DNA of 64,000 nucleotides from MGBC163016 sp964631345 (GCA_964631345.1 CAZVWE010000001.1:310001-374000), one strand, 5' to 3'. Shown: positions 34,602 to 44,099, counted from the stretch's first letter. Notes: a model not told the origin generated them from the letters alone. Made by a program: numbers and translations.

Positions 34602-35987
34602 ATGGATAAGAAAGACACAATTGACATGAAAACCATTGATCGCAAACGACGTTTGCGTCACATCATGCCTCGCATGCTTTCATTAGAAATGCTGGCCGCA
34701 TTTATAGCAATTGTTGCCGCCATTGTGATGATATGGACGATCTTATCTGTGGCCACTTCTATCCCTGTAATGATCACTGCGGGAATAATTTTCACTATAT
34801 GCGTTTGCTTAATTGTCCGACTTTTAATGGATCCCGACTCTGTGCGCGCTAGACAGACCGATTCAATGCTGCAGTTATCAAGCGAAATGGTCGATCTAAC
34901 CACCTATGGCCTCACAGAAAAAGCAGCACAGCGCATATGCGAGCTGCTTCTTCCTTCAACAGCAGCTCTTGCTGTAGCTATAACTGACAGAGAATACATC
35001 CTTGGATATTCGGGATATCTTGAACACGAAAACCTATCAGGTACAAAAATTCGTACACAAGCAACGCATGAGGTAATCCACGATGGAAAAGCGCGTGTTA
35101 TATACACACCCGAAGAAATCGGTCTTCCAAAAGGCGTAAATCAGATCAAATCCGCGATCATAATTCCTTTGGCAATTGGCCATGAAATTAGAGGCACGCT
35201 CAAGTTCTACTATAAATATCCACGAAAAATTACTGAAACCCAAAAATCTATCGCTCAAGGCTTCGGAACACTGCTGTCAACTCAAGTTGCAGCATCCGAG
35301 ATGGAAGAGCAGCGCGAACTTGCAACCTCCATGGAGCTCAAGATGCTTCAAAACCAAATTAATCCTCATTTCTTGTTTAACACCTTAAATACAATTGCAT
35401 CTCTCATTCGAACAGATCCGCCTAAAGCACGCATACTTCTTCGCGATTTTGCAGCTTTTTATAGATCTACACTTGAAGATTCACAAGACAGAATCAAACT
35501 TGCTCGCGAAATTGACCAAACCAAACGCTACTTCTCATTTGAGGTTGCTCGTTTTGGCGAAGATCGGTTGGAAATGCACGAACACTTCGATGAAAATGAA
35601 GACCTTATCCTTGATATGCCAGTGCCACCATTTTTGCTTCAACCCCTTGTCGAAAACTCCATTAAGCATGCTATGCCACCCACAGGAAAGCTGAACGTTG
35701 GAATATATGGGCAGGTTGATGGGCATGATATTTTGATTACTATCACAGACGATGGCTTAGGAATGGATGCAAAATCCAAGGAGAACATCCTCCATCCTGA
35801 TTCATCCACAGGACTTGGCATTGCCGTTAAAAACGTTCACGATAGAATGCACGGATATTTTGGAGCGCAAGCTTCAATGAATGTAGTTTCTGCTCCTGGT
35901 GAAGGAACAACGATAACATTGCGTTTTCCAGGAGAAGCAGACAGAGAAAAACCGAATGTATCTGATGATGAGAAAGGACTTCTATGA
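34602..35987 (+). CDS. LytS/YehU-family sensor histidine kinase
   Basis: This 461-residue kinase has two N-terminal transmembrane helices (about 26-50 and 55-76), a GAF-like sensor (about 100-230) and the LytS-type His_kinase domain with QINPHFLFNTLN (His256). The ATP-binding region has LVENSIKHAM and STGLGIAVKNVHDR. It lacks the five-helix 5TM domain of true LytS. No response regulator is adjacent, so the partner lies elsewhere. Its stop codon overlaps the purB start (ATGA at 35984-35987), an odd coupling of signalling with purine synthesis. The start is uncertain; a second ATG lies nine codons in. Confidence 0.9.
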   Translation: MDKKDTIDMKTIDRKRRLRHIMPRMLSLEMLAAFIAIVAAIVMIWTILSVATSIPVMITAGIIFTICVCLIVRLLMDPDSVRARQTDSMLQLSSEMVDLTTYGLTEKAAQRICELLLPSTAALAVAITDREYILGYSGYLEHENLSGTKIRTQATHEVIHDGKARVIYTPEEIGLPKGVNQIKSAIIIPLAIGHEIRGTLKFYYKYPRKITETQKSIAQGFGTLLSTQVAASEMEEQRELATSMELKMLQNQINPHFLFNTLNTIASLIRTDPPKARILLRDFAAFYRSTLEDSQDRIKLAREIDQTKRYFSFEVARFGEDRLEMHEHFDENEDLILDMPVPPFLLQPLVENSIKHAMPPTGKLNVGIYGQVDGHDILITITDDGLGMDAKSKENILHPDSSTGLGIAVKNVHDRMHGYFGAQASMNVVSAPGEGTTITLRFPGEADREKPNVSDDEKGLL

Positions 35988-37348
35988 TAGATCGCTATAC
36001 ATTGCCAAAGATGGGTCACATTTGGGAATTCCAAAACAAATTTGACATTTGGCGTGAAATAGAAGTTCTTGCATGTGAAGCACAAGCCCAGCTTGGACAG
36101 TGCGGAATCACCACAGAAGAAGCTAAATGGATTCGCGATCATGCAAAAGTTGATGCCGATCGCATTTCTGAAATTGAAAAAACCACAAACCATGACGTAA
36201 TTGCATTCACGACAAACATGGCAGAAAACATTGATGCCGATGTTGCAGAAGGTGAAGAAAAACCCAGCAGATGGGTACATTTTGGCATGACGTCATCCGA
36301 TCTTGGAGACACTGCTCTAAGCTATCAGATCACTCAAGCGCTTGATCTAATCATCGAAGACACCAAAAAACTTGGACTTACTTGCAAAAAGCGCGCACTT
36401 GAACTGAAGGATACGATTTGTGTTGGTCGTACACATGGCATTCACGCAGAACCCATGACCTTTGGAATGAAATTCGGAAGTTGGGCATGGGCTCTTCATC
36501 GCTGTGTAAAAAGGCTTGAGCAAGCAAGGGAGGTAGCAGCTGTTGGAGCAATTTCTGGTGCTGTTGGAACATATTCAAGTATCGATCCATTCGTTGAGCA
36601 ATATGTTTGCGAGCATTTAGGACTTACTCCCGACCCACTTTCCACACAAGTATTAGCACGCGATAGACACGCACAAGTTGCATCAGCGCTTGCTGTTACG
36701 GCAGCCGTTCTTGAAAGCATTGCAATGCAGATAAGACTTCTGCAACAAACAGATGTGATTGAGGCGGAGGAGCCATTTATGCGTGGTCAAAAAGGATCAT
36801 CAGCAATGCCTCATAAGCGCAACCCAATCACGGCAGAACGCGTTTGTGGGCTTTCGCGCATCGTCAAAGCTAATGCACAGGTTGCATATGACGACGTCGC
36901 TCTATGGTATGAGCGAGATATTTCACATTCAAGTGCTGAGCGTGTGGCGCTAGCTGACAGCTTCATTGCGCTTGATTACATGTTTTCCAAAATGCAATGG
37001 ATATTAGATGGACTTCAGCTTTATCCAAACAAAATGGAACACAACCTTTGGAGAACGCGCGGGCTTATCTTTTCTAGCAAAGTTTTGTTGCTTTTAGTGG
37101 AAGCCGGAATGACTCGAGAAGACGCATACGTTGTTGTACAGCGCAATGCGATGGAGGTCTGGGGAGACATACAAAACGCTGTTCAAGGATTGACTTTCAA
37201 AGAACGAATTCTGGCAGATGAAGATGTTAAGTGTTTGATGTCTGAAGACAAACTCAAAGAAGCAGATATTGAAGCCGTGTTTGATCCAAAGGCGTTCTTA
37301 ACACGCATTGACGTTATATTTGATCGCCTAGAAGATATGGAATTCTAG
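35984..37348 (+). CDS. purB: Adenylosuccinate lyase
   Basis: This 454-residue fumarase-superfamily enzyme splits SAICAR and adenylosuccinate in purine synthesis, releasing fumarate. The signature GQKGSSAMPHKRNP (about residues 267-280) and the segments WVHFGMTSSDLGDTAL and GRTHGIHAEPMTFG are present. Its ATG overlaps the kinase stop codon, so translation is probably coupled. It ends nine bases before the convergent serine/threonine kinase gene. Confidence 0.96.
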   Translation: MIDRYTLPKMGHIWEFQNKFDIWREIEVLACEAQAQLGQCGITTEEAKWIRDHAKVDADRISEIEKTTNHDVIAFTTNMAENIDADVAEGEEKPSRWVHFGMTSSDLGDTALSYQITQALDLIIEDTKKLGLTCKKRALELKDTICVGRTHGIHAEPMTFGMKFGSWAWALHRCVKRLEQAREVAAVGAISGAVGTYSSIDPFVEQYVCEHLGLTPDPLSTQVLARDRHAQVASALAVTAAVLESIAMQIRLLQQTDVIEAEEPFMRGQKGSSAMPHKRNPITAERVCGLSRIVKANAQVAYDDVALWYERDISHSSAERVALADSFIALDYMFSKMQWILDGLQLYPNKMEHNLWRTRGLIFSSKVLLLLVEAGMTREDAYVVVQRNAMEVWGDIQNAVQGLTFKERILADEDVKCLMSEDKLKEADIEAVFDPKAFLTRIDVIFDRLEDMEF

Positions 37349-37357
37349 CTACAAGCC

Positions 37358-40318
37358 CTACCACTGACCATCTTCCATACGGACACGATCAGTAACGCCA
37401 AGTACTGCGAGCAAAATAGCAAGCGCTGCAGGAATGAAAGTCCCAAACAGGTGAAGCGGTGCTAGTGCAATTTCACTTTGCATAACAAGCGGAATGGCAA
37501 ACATTCCGGAAATAAGTATTGCCGCGCAAATAACCGATCCAATAATGTCGAAAGTACGCGTCCCTTTTCTGCAGAACATAGAAAACACAAACGCAGCAAT
37601 AACCCAAGTAATAGCCGTTATCCATGTATTTGGATTCGCAAATGTTTCAAACAATCCATTTGTGATGGACGCACCCGCAATTTGTGGATTAACTGCTATA
37701 ACAAAGTTTTGATAAACCTCCCAATTAAGCAGATCCATAGACCCTAAAGATGCAAAAGCGATTGCACTTAGCGCTATAAAACCAGCTGTTGCTGTTGCCT
37801 CTTTAACATCAGTCAAAGCACCTGCCAATACAGAAGCGATAGGGGCAAACCCAACTGCACCGCAAAGTGGCTGCATCAATGCAATCGTGCAACTTGCATC
37901 ATCTCTAAGGCCAATAAATCTCCACCAAACACCACATCCAGCCACCAACAGCAATGCAGTCAGCCAAGCCTGATTAAATATAAGCATGACGACGAACGCA
38001 AGATACGACACAAGGATTCCTATTTTTGGCTTTATCGCACCAACAACTGCACATGCAATCAGCAAAACCCAGCCAACTACAGGAGCAATGCTGAAAAGCC
38101 CAAATGTTGTATCAGGATAAGCACCTGCCGCAGTCGCACCTGTTATATCTATTCTTAGATTCATAGCCGTAATAAGAGCCACAGCAGCACATCCAAGTGC
38201 CGACAACACTCGCATTAGCACTGAGGATCCAGTAGATCCAATACGATCAATCAATGGAGCTAATACCTTATGGCCCTGTTTTTCCTCTTTAGGTTGAACC
38301 TCGGGACTTTCTTTAACGGCGGCTGCAAGCTGTGCGCTCCCGTGCTTGGCATCGCCCAAATGAGGCGCCAAGTCTTGAGAAAATGTCTCGATATCGTCGT
38401 AGCGCCCATCCATATCAGGATCAAGCGCACAAAACATGATGTCATCAACTGACGCATCCATCTCATCCCAGCAAAGGGATGGCAAAACTAATTCAGCCTC
38501 TTCGATTACCTCTTCTGCTTCCTTAAGCGTTTTTGCTCTAAACGGATTAGTCCCAGAAAGCATTTCATATGTAAGACTTGCGAGAGCCCATTCATCTGTT
38601 CGAACATCTAAGGGCTCTTGTCGCATTTGCTCAAGTGGCATATATCCTATGGTTCCACCACCAGTAGAACCATGTCCACCTGCATCCATCAATGTAGAAA
38701 GTCCGAAGTCGGTAACCTTTACAACACCATCTGCATTAACGATTACATTTTCTGGTTTTATATCCAGATGCAAAACGTTTGCCTTATGTGCGACTTCAAG
38801 CGCATGCGATACGGAATCAAATACACTTGCCACCATATCGAGTGTGATTTCATTACCTAATTGGCGCAACAAATATGCAAGGGTTTTACCTTCGACATAC
38901 TCCATGATGACGTACGCCATATCATCTTCAACCACGCAATCATAGACAGTAACTATGTTTGCATCATTTAAGTGGGCAGCTGTTCGTGCCTCCTCAAGAC
39001 CGGGAATGCTGTCATAAGATTCCCCATACGATTGTCCTGCATTGGCAGGTGTTCGTCTTTGTGCACCTTGTGCGGGCATCTCGCGCCTTGCATTTGGCGA
39101 ATAATCGCCTTGCATATCATCAAATGACTGAAAACGCATGGTGTTACCCATACGCTTTGCAGACATACGACGTTGAATGGGTTGCATAGGCTGTATATTT
39201 GCACGTGCATTCTGGAAGTGCATAGTGTTATCAGTAGGCCCTCTGTAAGCACCACGGAAAGGATCCATGCCTTCTTGCCAGCCAGGTTCGCGCGGATTAT
39301 CTTGTCCAGTGCGATTGTGTTGCCATTCGTAGTTAGCAGTCGCATTGTCAGAACGCGATCTTCCCGTTCGCTCATATGCACGTTGAGAATTAAGCTGCGA
39401 ATTATCCGCGCTTTTATCCGCGCTTGTCTTGGGAGTCAAAAAGGAAGGAATCCCCAAAAAGCTTGAACTTCCAACCTCATCTGCATATATCGGATGATCC
39501 TGGAATGACTGAGCTTCGCGTCTAGCTTCGGCTGCAAATTCAGGAGATACATCCACCACATCATCGTCCACAGCCGATATAGCAGTTTCTCCTGCACCTG
39601 CAATTCTTCCGGGAAGGATGCTTGCAAGTGCGCTTATTTCGTCATCGCTTGCCATCTCATATCGTGCAGAACGCACAGATGTTTTGTTGGCGCTCGCAGA
39701 TCTCGCAGCGCTCGTAGGTCTCGCAGCGCTCGCAGCATTAGCAGCTTTTGCAACTCTCGCAGATTCTTCCTGCCAGATAGCTTCATGAGCTCGTTGATGC
39801 CCGCGATTTTGGACAAAGCTTTGATGTCCAATATTTTGGGCGCCGAAGGCTTGAGTTTCAGACATTTGATACCCAGTCGAACTAGGAACGCCAACCACAC
39901 GATCAAACCCACGTCTTTCGGCGCGTTCTTTTGCAGCGCGTTCACGAAGTTCAAGAAAACCGGGCTCAGATGGCATGTTCTCTGGACTAATGAATGCGGG
40001 ACTTGCAGCATATCTTCCTGCGCTACCACGATCTTTACTGTAGACACTTCTCGCTTCAACAGGCTTGGCACGAGACATCGCACGTGCGCCAATCGGTCTT
40101 ACACGTGGTTCTTGTGGAGTAACAAAATCTGCGACCCGTCCCTCATTAAGCGCGCTAACGCGAGCTTTCGCTATATCTGCCTGAGAAAGTTTGATGCACT
40201 TGATTGCAACATCACGCTTAAGTCGCGTATCGAAGGCATGCTGAACTGTGGCATATCCACCAGATCCTGCCTTACCGATAATCTTGTATCTACCAAGAAT
40301 CAGATCATGCTCGAACAT
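37358..40318 (-). CDS. Membrane serine/threonine protein kinase with catalytic domain split by a long insertion
   Basis: This is a 986-residue Hanks-type kinase. The glycine loop GKAGSGGYATV and Lys40 (VAIKCIK) open the protein. Instead of continuing to helix C, about 390 low-complexity residues (about 45-435), rich in Ala, Ser, Arg, Gln and Asn, intervene. The kinase domain then resumes with LEEARTAAHLNDANIV (Glu443), HLDIKPENV (Asp519), VTDFGLSTL (Asp537) and DEWALASLTYEMLSGTNPF. From about residue 690 the C-terminus has roughly eight transmembrane helices. All catalytic residues survive, so activity is plausible. The insertion contains two similar peptides, DNTMHFQ and GNTMRFQ, which could be autophosphorylation sites (inference). 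Confidence 0.88.
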   Translation of the reverse strand: MFEHDLILGRYKIIGKAGSGGYATVQHAFDTRLKRDVAIKCIKLSQADIAKARVSALNEGRVADFVTPQEPRVRPIGARAMSRAKPVEARSVYSKDRGSAGRYAASPAFISPENMPSEPGFLELRERAAKERAERRGFDRVVGVPSSTGYQMSETQAFGAQNIGHQSFVQNRGHQRAHEAIWQEESARVAKAANAASAARPTSAARSASANKTSVRSARYEMASDDEISALASILPGRIAGAGETAISAVDDDVVDVSPEFAAEARREAQSFQDHPIYADEVGSSSFLGIPSFLTPKTSADKSADNSQLNSQRAYERTGRSRSDNATANYEWQHNRTGQDNPREPGWQEGMDPFRGAYRGPTDNTMHFQNARANIQPMQPIQRRMSAKRMGNTMRFQSFDDMQGDYSPNARREMPAQGAQRRTPANAGQSYGESYDSIPGLEEARTAAHLNDANIVTVYDCVVEDDMAYVIMEYVEGKTLAYLLRQLGNEITLDMVASVFDSVSHALEVAHKANVLHLDIKPENVIVNADGVVKVTDFGLSTLMDAGGHGSTGGGTIGYMPLEQMRQEPLDVRTDEWALASLTYEMLSGTNPFRAKTLKEAEEVIEEAELVLPSLCWDEMDASVDDIMFCALDPDMDGRYDDIETFSQDLAPHLGDAKHGSAQLAAAVKESPEVQPKEEKQGHKVLAPLIDRIGSTGSSVLMRVLSALGCAAVALITAMNLRIDITGATAAGAYPDTTFGLFSIAPVVGWVLLIACAVVGAIKPKIGILVSYLAFVVMLIFNQAWLTALLLVAGCGVWWRFIGLRDDASCTIALMQPLCGAVGFAPIASVLAGALTDVKEATATAGFIALSAIAFASLGSMDLLNWEVYQNFVIAVNPQIAGASITNGLFETFANPNTWITAITWVIAAFVFSMFCRKGTRTFDIIGSVICAAILISGMFAIPLVMQSEIALAPLHLFGTFIPAALAILLAVLGVTDRVRMEDGQW

Positions 40319-40371
40319 TATCCAAATTGCCTCTCAAGTACATTCAAGTGGTGTGTTTTGAAGCGATTATC

Positions 40372-40458
40372 TGGTGCGGGTGAAAGGACTTGAACCTTCA
40401 TGAGCCGGAGCTCACATGGACCTGAACCATGCGCGTCTGCCAATTCCGCCACACCCGC
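40372..40458 (-). tRNA. tRNA-Leu (anticodon CAG)
   Basis: The minus strand folds as a class II tRNA. The 7-bp acceptor stem GCGGGTG/CACCCGC is perfect, followed by A and an encoded CCA (complement of 40372-40374). The anticodon stem CATGG/CCATG encloses loop TTCAGGT, so the anticodon is CAG. A long variable arm (GAGCTCCGGCTC region) and GGTTCAAGTCC T-arm complete it. It lies just upstream of the kinase gene. I see no integrase or direct repeat to suggest use as an attachment site. Confidence 0.96.
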
Positions 40459-40532
40459 ACAACGTTATGAGCGTCCATGATAATACCCGAGCAACAATAT
40501 CAATGCAACCAAATCATTGCCTTATTGCTAGA

Positions 40533-41543
40533 TTAACGGGCATTTTCCTGCATTTGTCGACGAATTTCATCAGCTTGACGACGCAGGTTTTGGCTCACTC
40601 TTTCTTGAGATCTTCTGGCCAATCTATCCTGCTTAGCCGCTCTTGCGTCCATGCGCTTTCTATCTTGCTCAATTAAACGCTGTCTAGCTTGGAGCTGAGA
40701 GTCCACGTTATTCGGCATTGATGGTTTACCAGAAACCTCTGGAGCAAATGCTGCAACCCCTTCAATTCCTTGTTGAGTCTTATCAACTCCAAAGGGTATT
40801 ACCGGTTTATCGCGACGCGACTTTTTTGTCTTTTCCTTAGACTCCGATGTTTTTCCAGCTGTGGCCTTTGCTTGCTGTTTTTCCTGCATAGCTTTAGCTG
40901 CCAAAGGGGAAGCAGGTTGTATTCGAGAATTCGTGCGCATTACAGAGGGTGTTACAGAAGGCGTGGCCGCCTTAACTGGATTCCCTGAGATCCCACCTTG
41001 ACCAGCCAGGTTTGCCTTAGTCTTAACGGCAGGTTTCTCTGATGAATTCATTTGAGGATTCTTAGGCTGCTGATTAGCGATATTTTGATATGTCCTATCA
41101 TTTGCCCGCGCATTAGCAGCAGCTTGAGCTTGTGTTCGAGACTTTACCCCTGATCTCCCCTGCGGCACTGCACCTTGTTGTTGAGCAGGATTATCATCTA
41201 AACGCTGGTTATCTGGATGTTGTGTGGGTTTACTTTTTCTAGAGAAACCTGCAGTGCCTTTTCTTACAGATGGTCTTCCGCTTTGAGATGGCCGCGCTAT
41301 TTCTGTAACTTCTTCTGGATTTACACCCTCTGAATCCGGAATGGCTGCGCTAGGCATATCGGGGTTTCGCATACCAACCCAAGCTTCTACGTCATACATG
41401 CGCTGCTGCATCATAGTGAGCCCTGTTCTTGCTTTACTAAGCTTAGAAGAAACAATTGCCAACCAAATAATCAGCACCAAAATAATGACGCCCATGATTG
41501 CGACTCCAGTAGGTAGGAGCCCATTTAGTAGTGAAGATAACAT
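40533..41543 (-). CDS. Single-pass membrane protein with long basic disordered tail, function unknown
   Basis: This 336-residue protein has one N-terminal transmembrane helix (about residues 12-34), a short coiled segment, then about 270 residues rich in Gln, Asn, Ala, Pro, Lys and Arg. The last 60 residues are strongly basic with heptad-like RLIEQDRKRMDARAAKQDRL, suggesting a coiled coil or nucleic-acid binding. No family recognised. It follows the TrkA-type genes on the same strand by about 70 bp, and is upstream of tRNA-Leu. It may belong to the wall-hydrolase/TrkA operon. Confidence 0.7.
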   Translation of the reverse strand: MLSSLLNGLLPTGVAIMGVIILVLIIWLAIVSSKLSKARTGLTMMQQRMYDVEAWVGMRNPDMPSAAIPDSEGVNPEEVTEIARPSQSGRPSVRKGTAGFSRKSKPTQHPDNQRLDDNPAQQQGAVPQGRSGVKSRTQAQAAANARANDRTYQNIANQQPKNPQMNSSEKPAVKTKANLAGQGGISGNPVKAATPSVTPSVMRTNSRIQPASPLAAKAMQEKQQAKATAGKTSESKEKTKKSRRDKPVIPFGVDKTQQGIEGVAAFAPEVSGKPSMPNNVDSQLQARQRLIEQDRKRMDARAAKQDRLARRSQERVSQNLRRQADEIRRQMQENAR

Positions 41544-41615
41544 GTGACCTCGTTGTCTTAGCAGGTAGCGAGTTCTACCTTATTTGATGATAAACCAATA
41601 GCTTAAGAAAACACA

Positions 41616-42287
41616 TTACAGGTTTCTAAATACAGCCCTAACGTCATCTAGCACATCATTTTGAGCAACGACGATAACCTGATCTCCTTGATACAAGATC
41701 ATCTCCGGATCAGCAACCTCGGCATCATCTTCATATGCAACTGCCACTATTAAAGATCCAGCAGGCATTTCGATATCCCCGATCGCCACGCCCTCGTCTT
41801 CTCGTTTGTGCTTAATACGTCCAACAGTAAACTCAGACAGCGCAACATTGCCATGATTTAACGATGACACCAAAGACACAGATCCAAGCAGAGCTTCTTC
41901 TTCAATCAAATTAGCAATAAGGGTTGTCGAAGAAACACACTCAATTCCAACTTCGCGGAAGATTCTTAGGTTCTTTGGATTATTCACACGTGCAATTACA
42001 CGAGGGACATCGAATACACGTTGAGCAATTTCGCATGCAACAAGATTAGTGTCGTCTTGTCCAGTAGCACCAACGAACACATCTGCCTGAGCAATTCCAG
42101 CATCCTCTTGGTATCTTGAATCACAGCAATCGCCGTTGATTACCAAATATCTGCCCTCAAGGTTTACGGAAAGCAAGTCTGCCACGTTTGCACGCTCTTC
42201 CAAAATGGCAACTTCATTTCCACTAGAGAGCAAAACAGACGCTAAATACGCTCCAACTTTTCCGCCGCCACCAATTACAACATACAT
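41616..42287 (-). CDS. TrkA/KtrA-family potassium uptake regulatory protein (second copy)
   Basis: This 223-residue protein has an RCK N-terminal Rossmann domain (GGGGKVGAYLASVLLSSGNEV) with acidic NAD-binding Glu in AILEE, and a C-terminal RCK_C domain (about 145-220). Such proteins gate Trk/Ktr potassium channels in response to nucleotides. AGGAAAAGC precedes the ATG. It is eight bases after its paralogue, with which it may form a heteromeric ring (inference). No TrkH/KtrB membrane partner is in the window. Confidence 0.9.
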   Translation of the reverse strand: MYVVIGGGGKVGAYLASVLLSSGNEVAILEERANVADLLSVNLEGRYLVINGDCCDSRYQEDAGIAQADVFVGATGQDDTNLVACEIAQRVFDVPRVIARVNNPKNLRIFREVGIECVSSTTLIANLIEEEALLGSVSLVSSLNHGNVALSEFTVGRIKHKREDEGVAIGDIEMPAGSLIVAVAYEDDAEVADPEMILYQGDQVIVVAQNDVLDDVRAVFRNL

Positions 42288-42295
42288 AGCTTTTC

Positions 42296-42961
42296 CTAAT
42301 CCTGAATAAAATTGGAGAACTGTTTGATGTAATCATGACGAACACAAGCAACAACAGTATCTCCTGGATAGAGGATTGATTCACTTGTTGGAATAGATGA
42401 GGATGAACCATCAGCACGCTCAAAAGCAACAATTCGCGCTAGGTGATCTCGTTCAAGCTCAGAAATCTTAACATTCCCCTCATCTTGGAAATCTGCGGGT
42501 AATTTCAGTGAAAACTCTAGGAGTTCATAATCACCAAAAGTATCAATATGTGACCCGTGTCCTGCAACAATTTTTGAGAACACATCATCCGCAACAAGAG
42601 AAGTGCCGCAAACATAGTCAATGCCAAGCTGCATATACGCACGCTCATGATCTGGATTGTACAATCGAGCTATAACATGAGGAACATCAAACAGCCTGTT
42701 TGCCACTTCAGCCGCCATCAAATTTGCATTGTCAAACTGAGTAACAGCTGCAAGTACATCGCAAGTTTCTATACCTGCGCGCAATAAAACGTCTTCGTCA
42801 AATCCAATACCTTGGACAGTGGAGCCATTGAAATTTCTGCCTAGATTATTAAAAGCATCAGCTGATCGATCAATGCAACATACATTATTGCCATTGTCGG
42901 ATAGCATATTCGCAAGTTGCGAACCAACCCTGCCGCAACCAACAACGATTACATTGCTCAC
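42296..42961 (-). CDS. TrkA/KtrA-family potassium uptake regulatory protein (first copy)
   Basis: This 221-residue protein has the RCK_N motif VVGCGRVGSQLANMLSDNG with acidic CCIDRS, and a C-terminal RCK_C domain from about residue 140 ending near 215. It should bind NAD(H) or ATP/ADP in the cytoplasm and control a potassium channel subunit encoded elsewhere. Start is GTG at 42959-42961, sharing one base with the hydrolase stop codon, so the two are translationally coupled. Tandem TrkA paralogues with different N-terminal loops suggest specialised sensing. Confidence 0.9.
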   Translation of the reverse strand: MSNVIVVGCGRVGSQLANMLSDNGNNVCCIDRSADAFNNLGRNFNGSTVQGIGFDEDVLLRAGIETCDVLAAVTQFDNANLMAAEVANRLFDVPHVIARLYNPDHERAYMQLGIDYVCGTSLVADDVFSKIVAGHGSHIDTFGDYELLEFSLKLPADFQDEGNVKISELERDHLARIVAFERADGSSSSIPTSESILYPGDTVVACVRHDYIKQFSNFIQD

Positions 42962-43770
42962 TATATTCTGGCCATCTCCGAAAGCGTGGTGTTATACCAA
43001 TGATCATAGTTCGGTGGACAATAGATCTTCGCGCTTTCATATGTGATGGTATGCCCATATATTGTTGCAAGACCCTTTACATGTGCATGGATCGCTGTAA
43101 CCCAATCTGGCCAGCTAAATCCTGACCACCCCCATGCATTGTGAGAAGCAAAACAATTTGCACCTTTGCCGCTTTCGGTTGTTGAAATAGCTGGCGACCA
43201 ACGTGGATCTACCCCATTTTCCCATGCAGCCTCTGCAAATGTGGCACCATATCCATCCAACGTAGAGCCGCTCAAGTAAGCGTCAATTCTAGCTGTCCAT
43301 TCCTCAATAAACGCATCTTTACCAACACTGAAATCAACTGATCCGATAGTTGCATTTGCAGAAGATGCATTAGGCTTTGCCTGGGATTCCTGAGTTTTAG
43401 CGATAATCTCTTCTTGTTTTGCCTGTTCAGCTTGTTCAGCCTCTATGCGAGCTTGCTCCTCTTCTGCTTGAACCTGCGCAATTGCACCGTCCATATCTCT
43501 AGTTGCAGAAGTCTCTAAGATAAATCCCTCTTCTGAGCTATTTGAGCCAAGAGATGCAAATGCAGTTGAAGAACTCAAAGGAGCTGTTGCTGGGTCTTGT
43601 ACCTGTGCAACATTGCCTGCTGAAGCAATTCCAAATCCAAGACAACCTACAACTGCAAGTGTTGCGCATCCTGGAATTACAACCTTAGAGAAAATCCCTC
43701 TATGTATTCTGGCCTTCTTATTGGCCTTTGCTATGTGTTTACCTTTTGCCAAAACCTCACCTGTCTGCAC
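42961..43770 (-). CDS. Secreted cell-wall hydrolase (glucosaminidase/lysozyme-like)
   Basis: This 269-residue protein begins with a basic N-terminus and hydrophobic segment (about 30-52: VVIPGCATLAVVGCLGFGIA), then a Glu/Gln/Ala-rich coiled region (about 100-140) and a C-terminal domain with DPRWSPAISTTESGKGANCF, HNAWGWSGFSWPDW and HVKGLATIYGH. This pattern (Glu in TESGKG) is typical of lysozyme-like/glucosaminidase wall hydrolases of Coriobacteriia. The start is GTG at 43770, because GGAG sits five bases before it; the longer TTG frame lacks a ribosome site. It is coupled to trkA. Long 5' leader upstream. Confidence 0.82.
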   Translation of the reverse strand: MQTGEVLAKGKHIAKANKKARIHRGIFSKVVIPGCATLAVVGCLGFGIASAGNVAQVQDPATAPLSSSTAFASLGSNSSEEGFILETSATRDMDGAIAQVQAEEEQARIEAEQAEQAKQEEIIAKTQESQAKPNASSANATIGSVDFSVGKDAFIEEWTARIDAYLSGSTLDGYGATFAEAAWENGVDPRWSPAISTTESGKGANCFASHNAWGWSGFSWPDWVTAIHAHVKGLATIYGHTITYESAKIYCPPNYDHWYNTTLSEMARI

Positions 43771-44027
43771 GGTGTCTCCTAAGATTTTCAAACCCAACAG
43801 TACTTGTGCCTTAATCCAATAGGCTTTAAGACCTGTCGAGCATCTTAAGTCCGTGCATTACCTTTCACTGTCCCACTGAAAGAACATCTAGTCGCTTTCT
43901 TGATAAATCTAAGCAGCAAGCTCAGGCAATCAAGAAAACACAACCATCCGCATATGATTGCGGTGACAGCTTGGTGAGGTTTTAAGTGGATTTGCTGCCG
44001 ACTTGGCTAAATATTTTTTCAGTCAGG
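43771..44027 (-). promoter_or_regulatory. Long structured 5' leader of the wall-hydrolase/TrkA operon (unassigned riboswitch-like)
   Basis: A 329-bp gene-free stretch precedes the hydrolase. On the minus strand an extended -10 (TGTTATAGA, about 44032-44040) would start transcription near 44027. The leader holds CCGCA-loop-TGCGG, TTTCTTGAT...ATCAAGAAA enclosing CTGAGC-loop-GCTTAG, CTTTCA-loop-TGAAAG, and near the end a longer stem pairing GGACTTAAGA with TCTTAAAGCC. Genes downstream (wall hydrolase, TrkA-type) match what c-di-AMP riboswitches control elsewhere, but I do not see that class's conserved core. No U-run terminator is evident. Confidence 0.5.
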
Positions 44028-44099
44028 TAATTCTATAACAGATCGCGACTTTATGCGAAAAAACTTGAGGAACGGCAAATCAACAATTAAATCAACACT

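Noticed and set aside
40372..40458. tRNA-Leu as a mobile-element attachment site
   Set aside because: No integrase gene, phage gene or duplicated tRNA 3' end is seen nearby.
43771..44027. Canonical c-di-AMP (ydaO/yuaA) riboswitch
   Set aside because: The gene context fits, but I do not see the conserved GGGGACC and CCGACAGCUAACC core segments; only general stem structure is visible.
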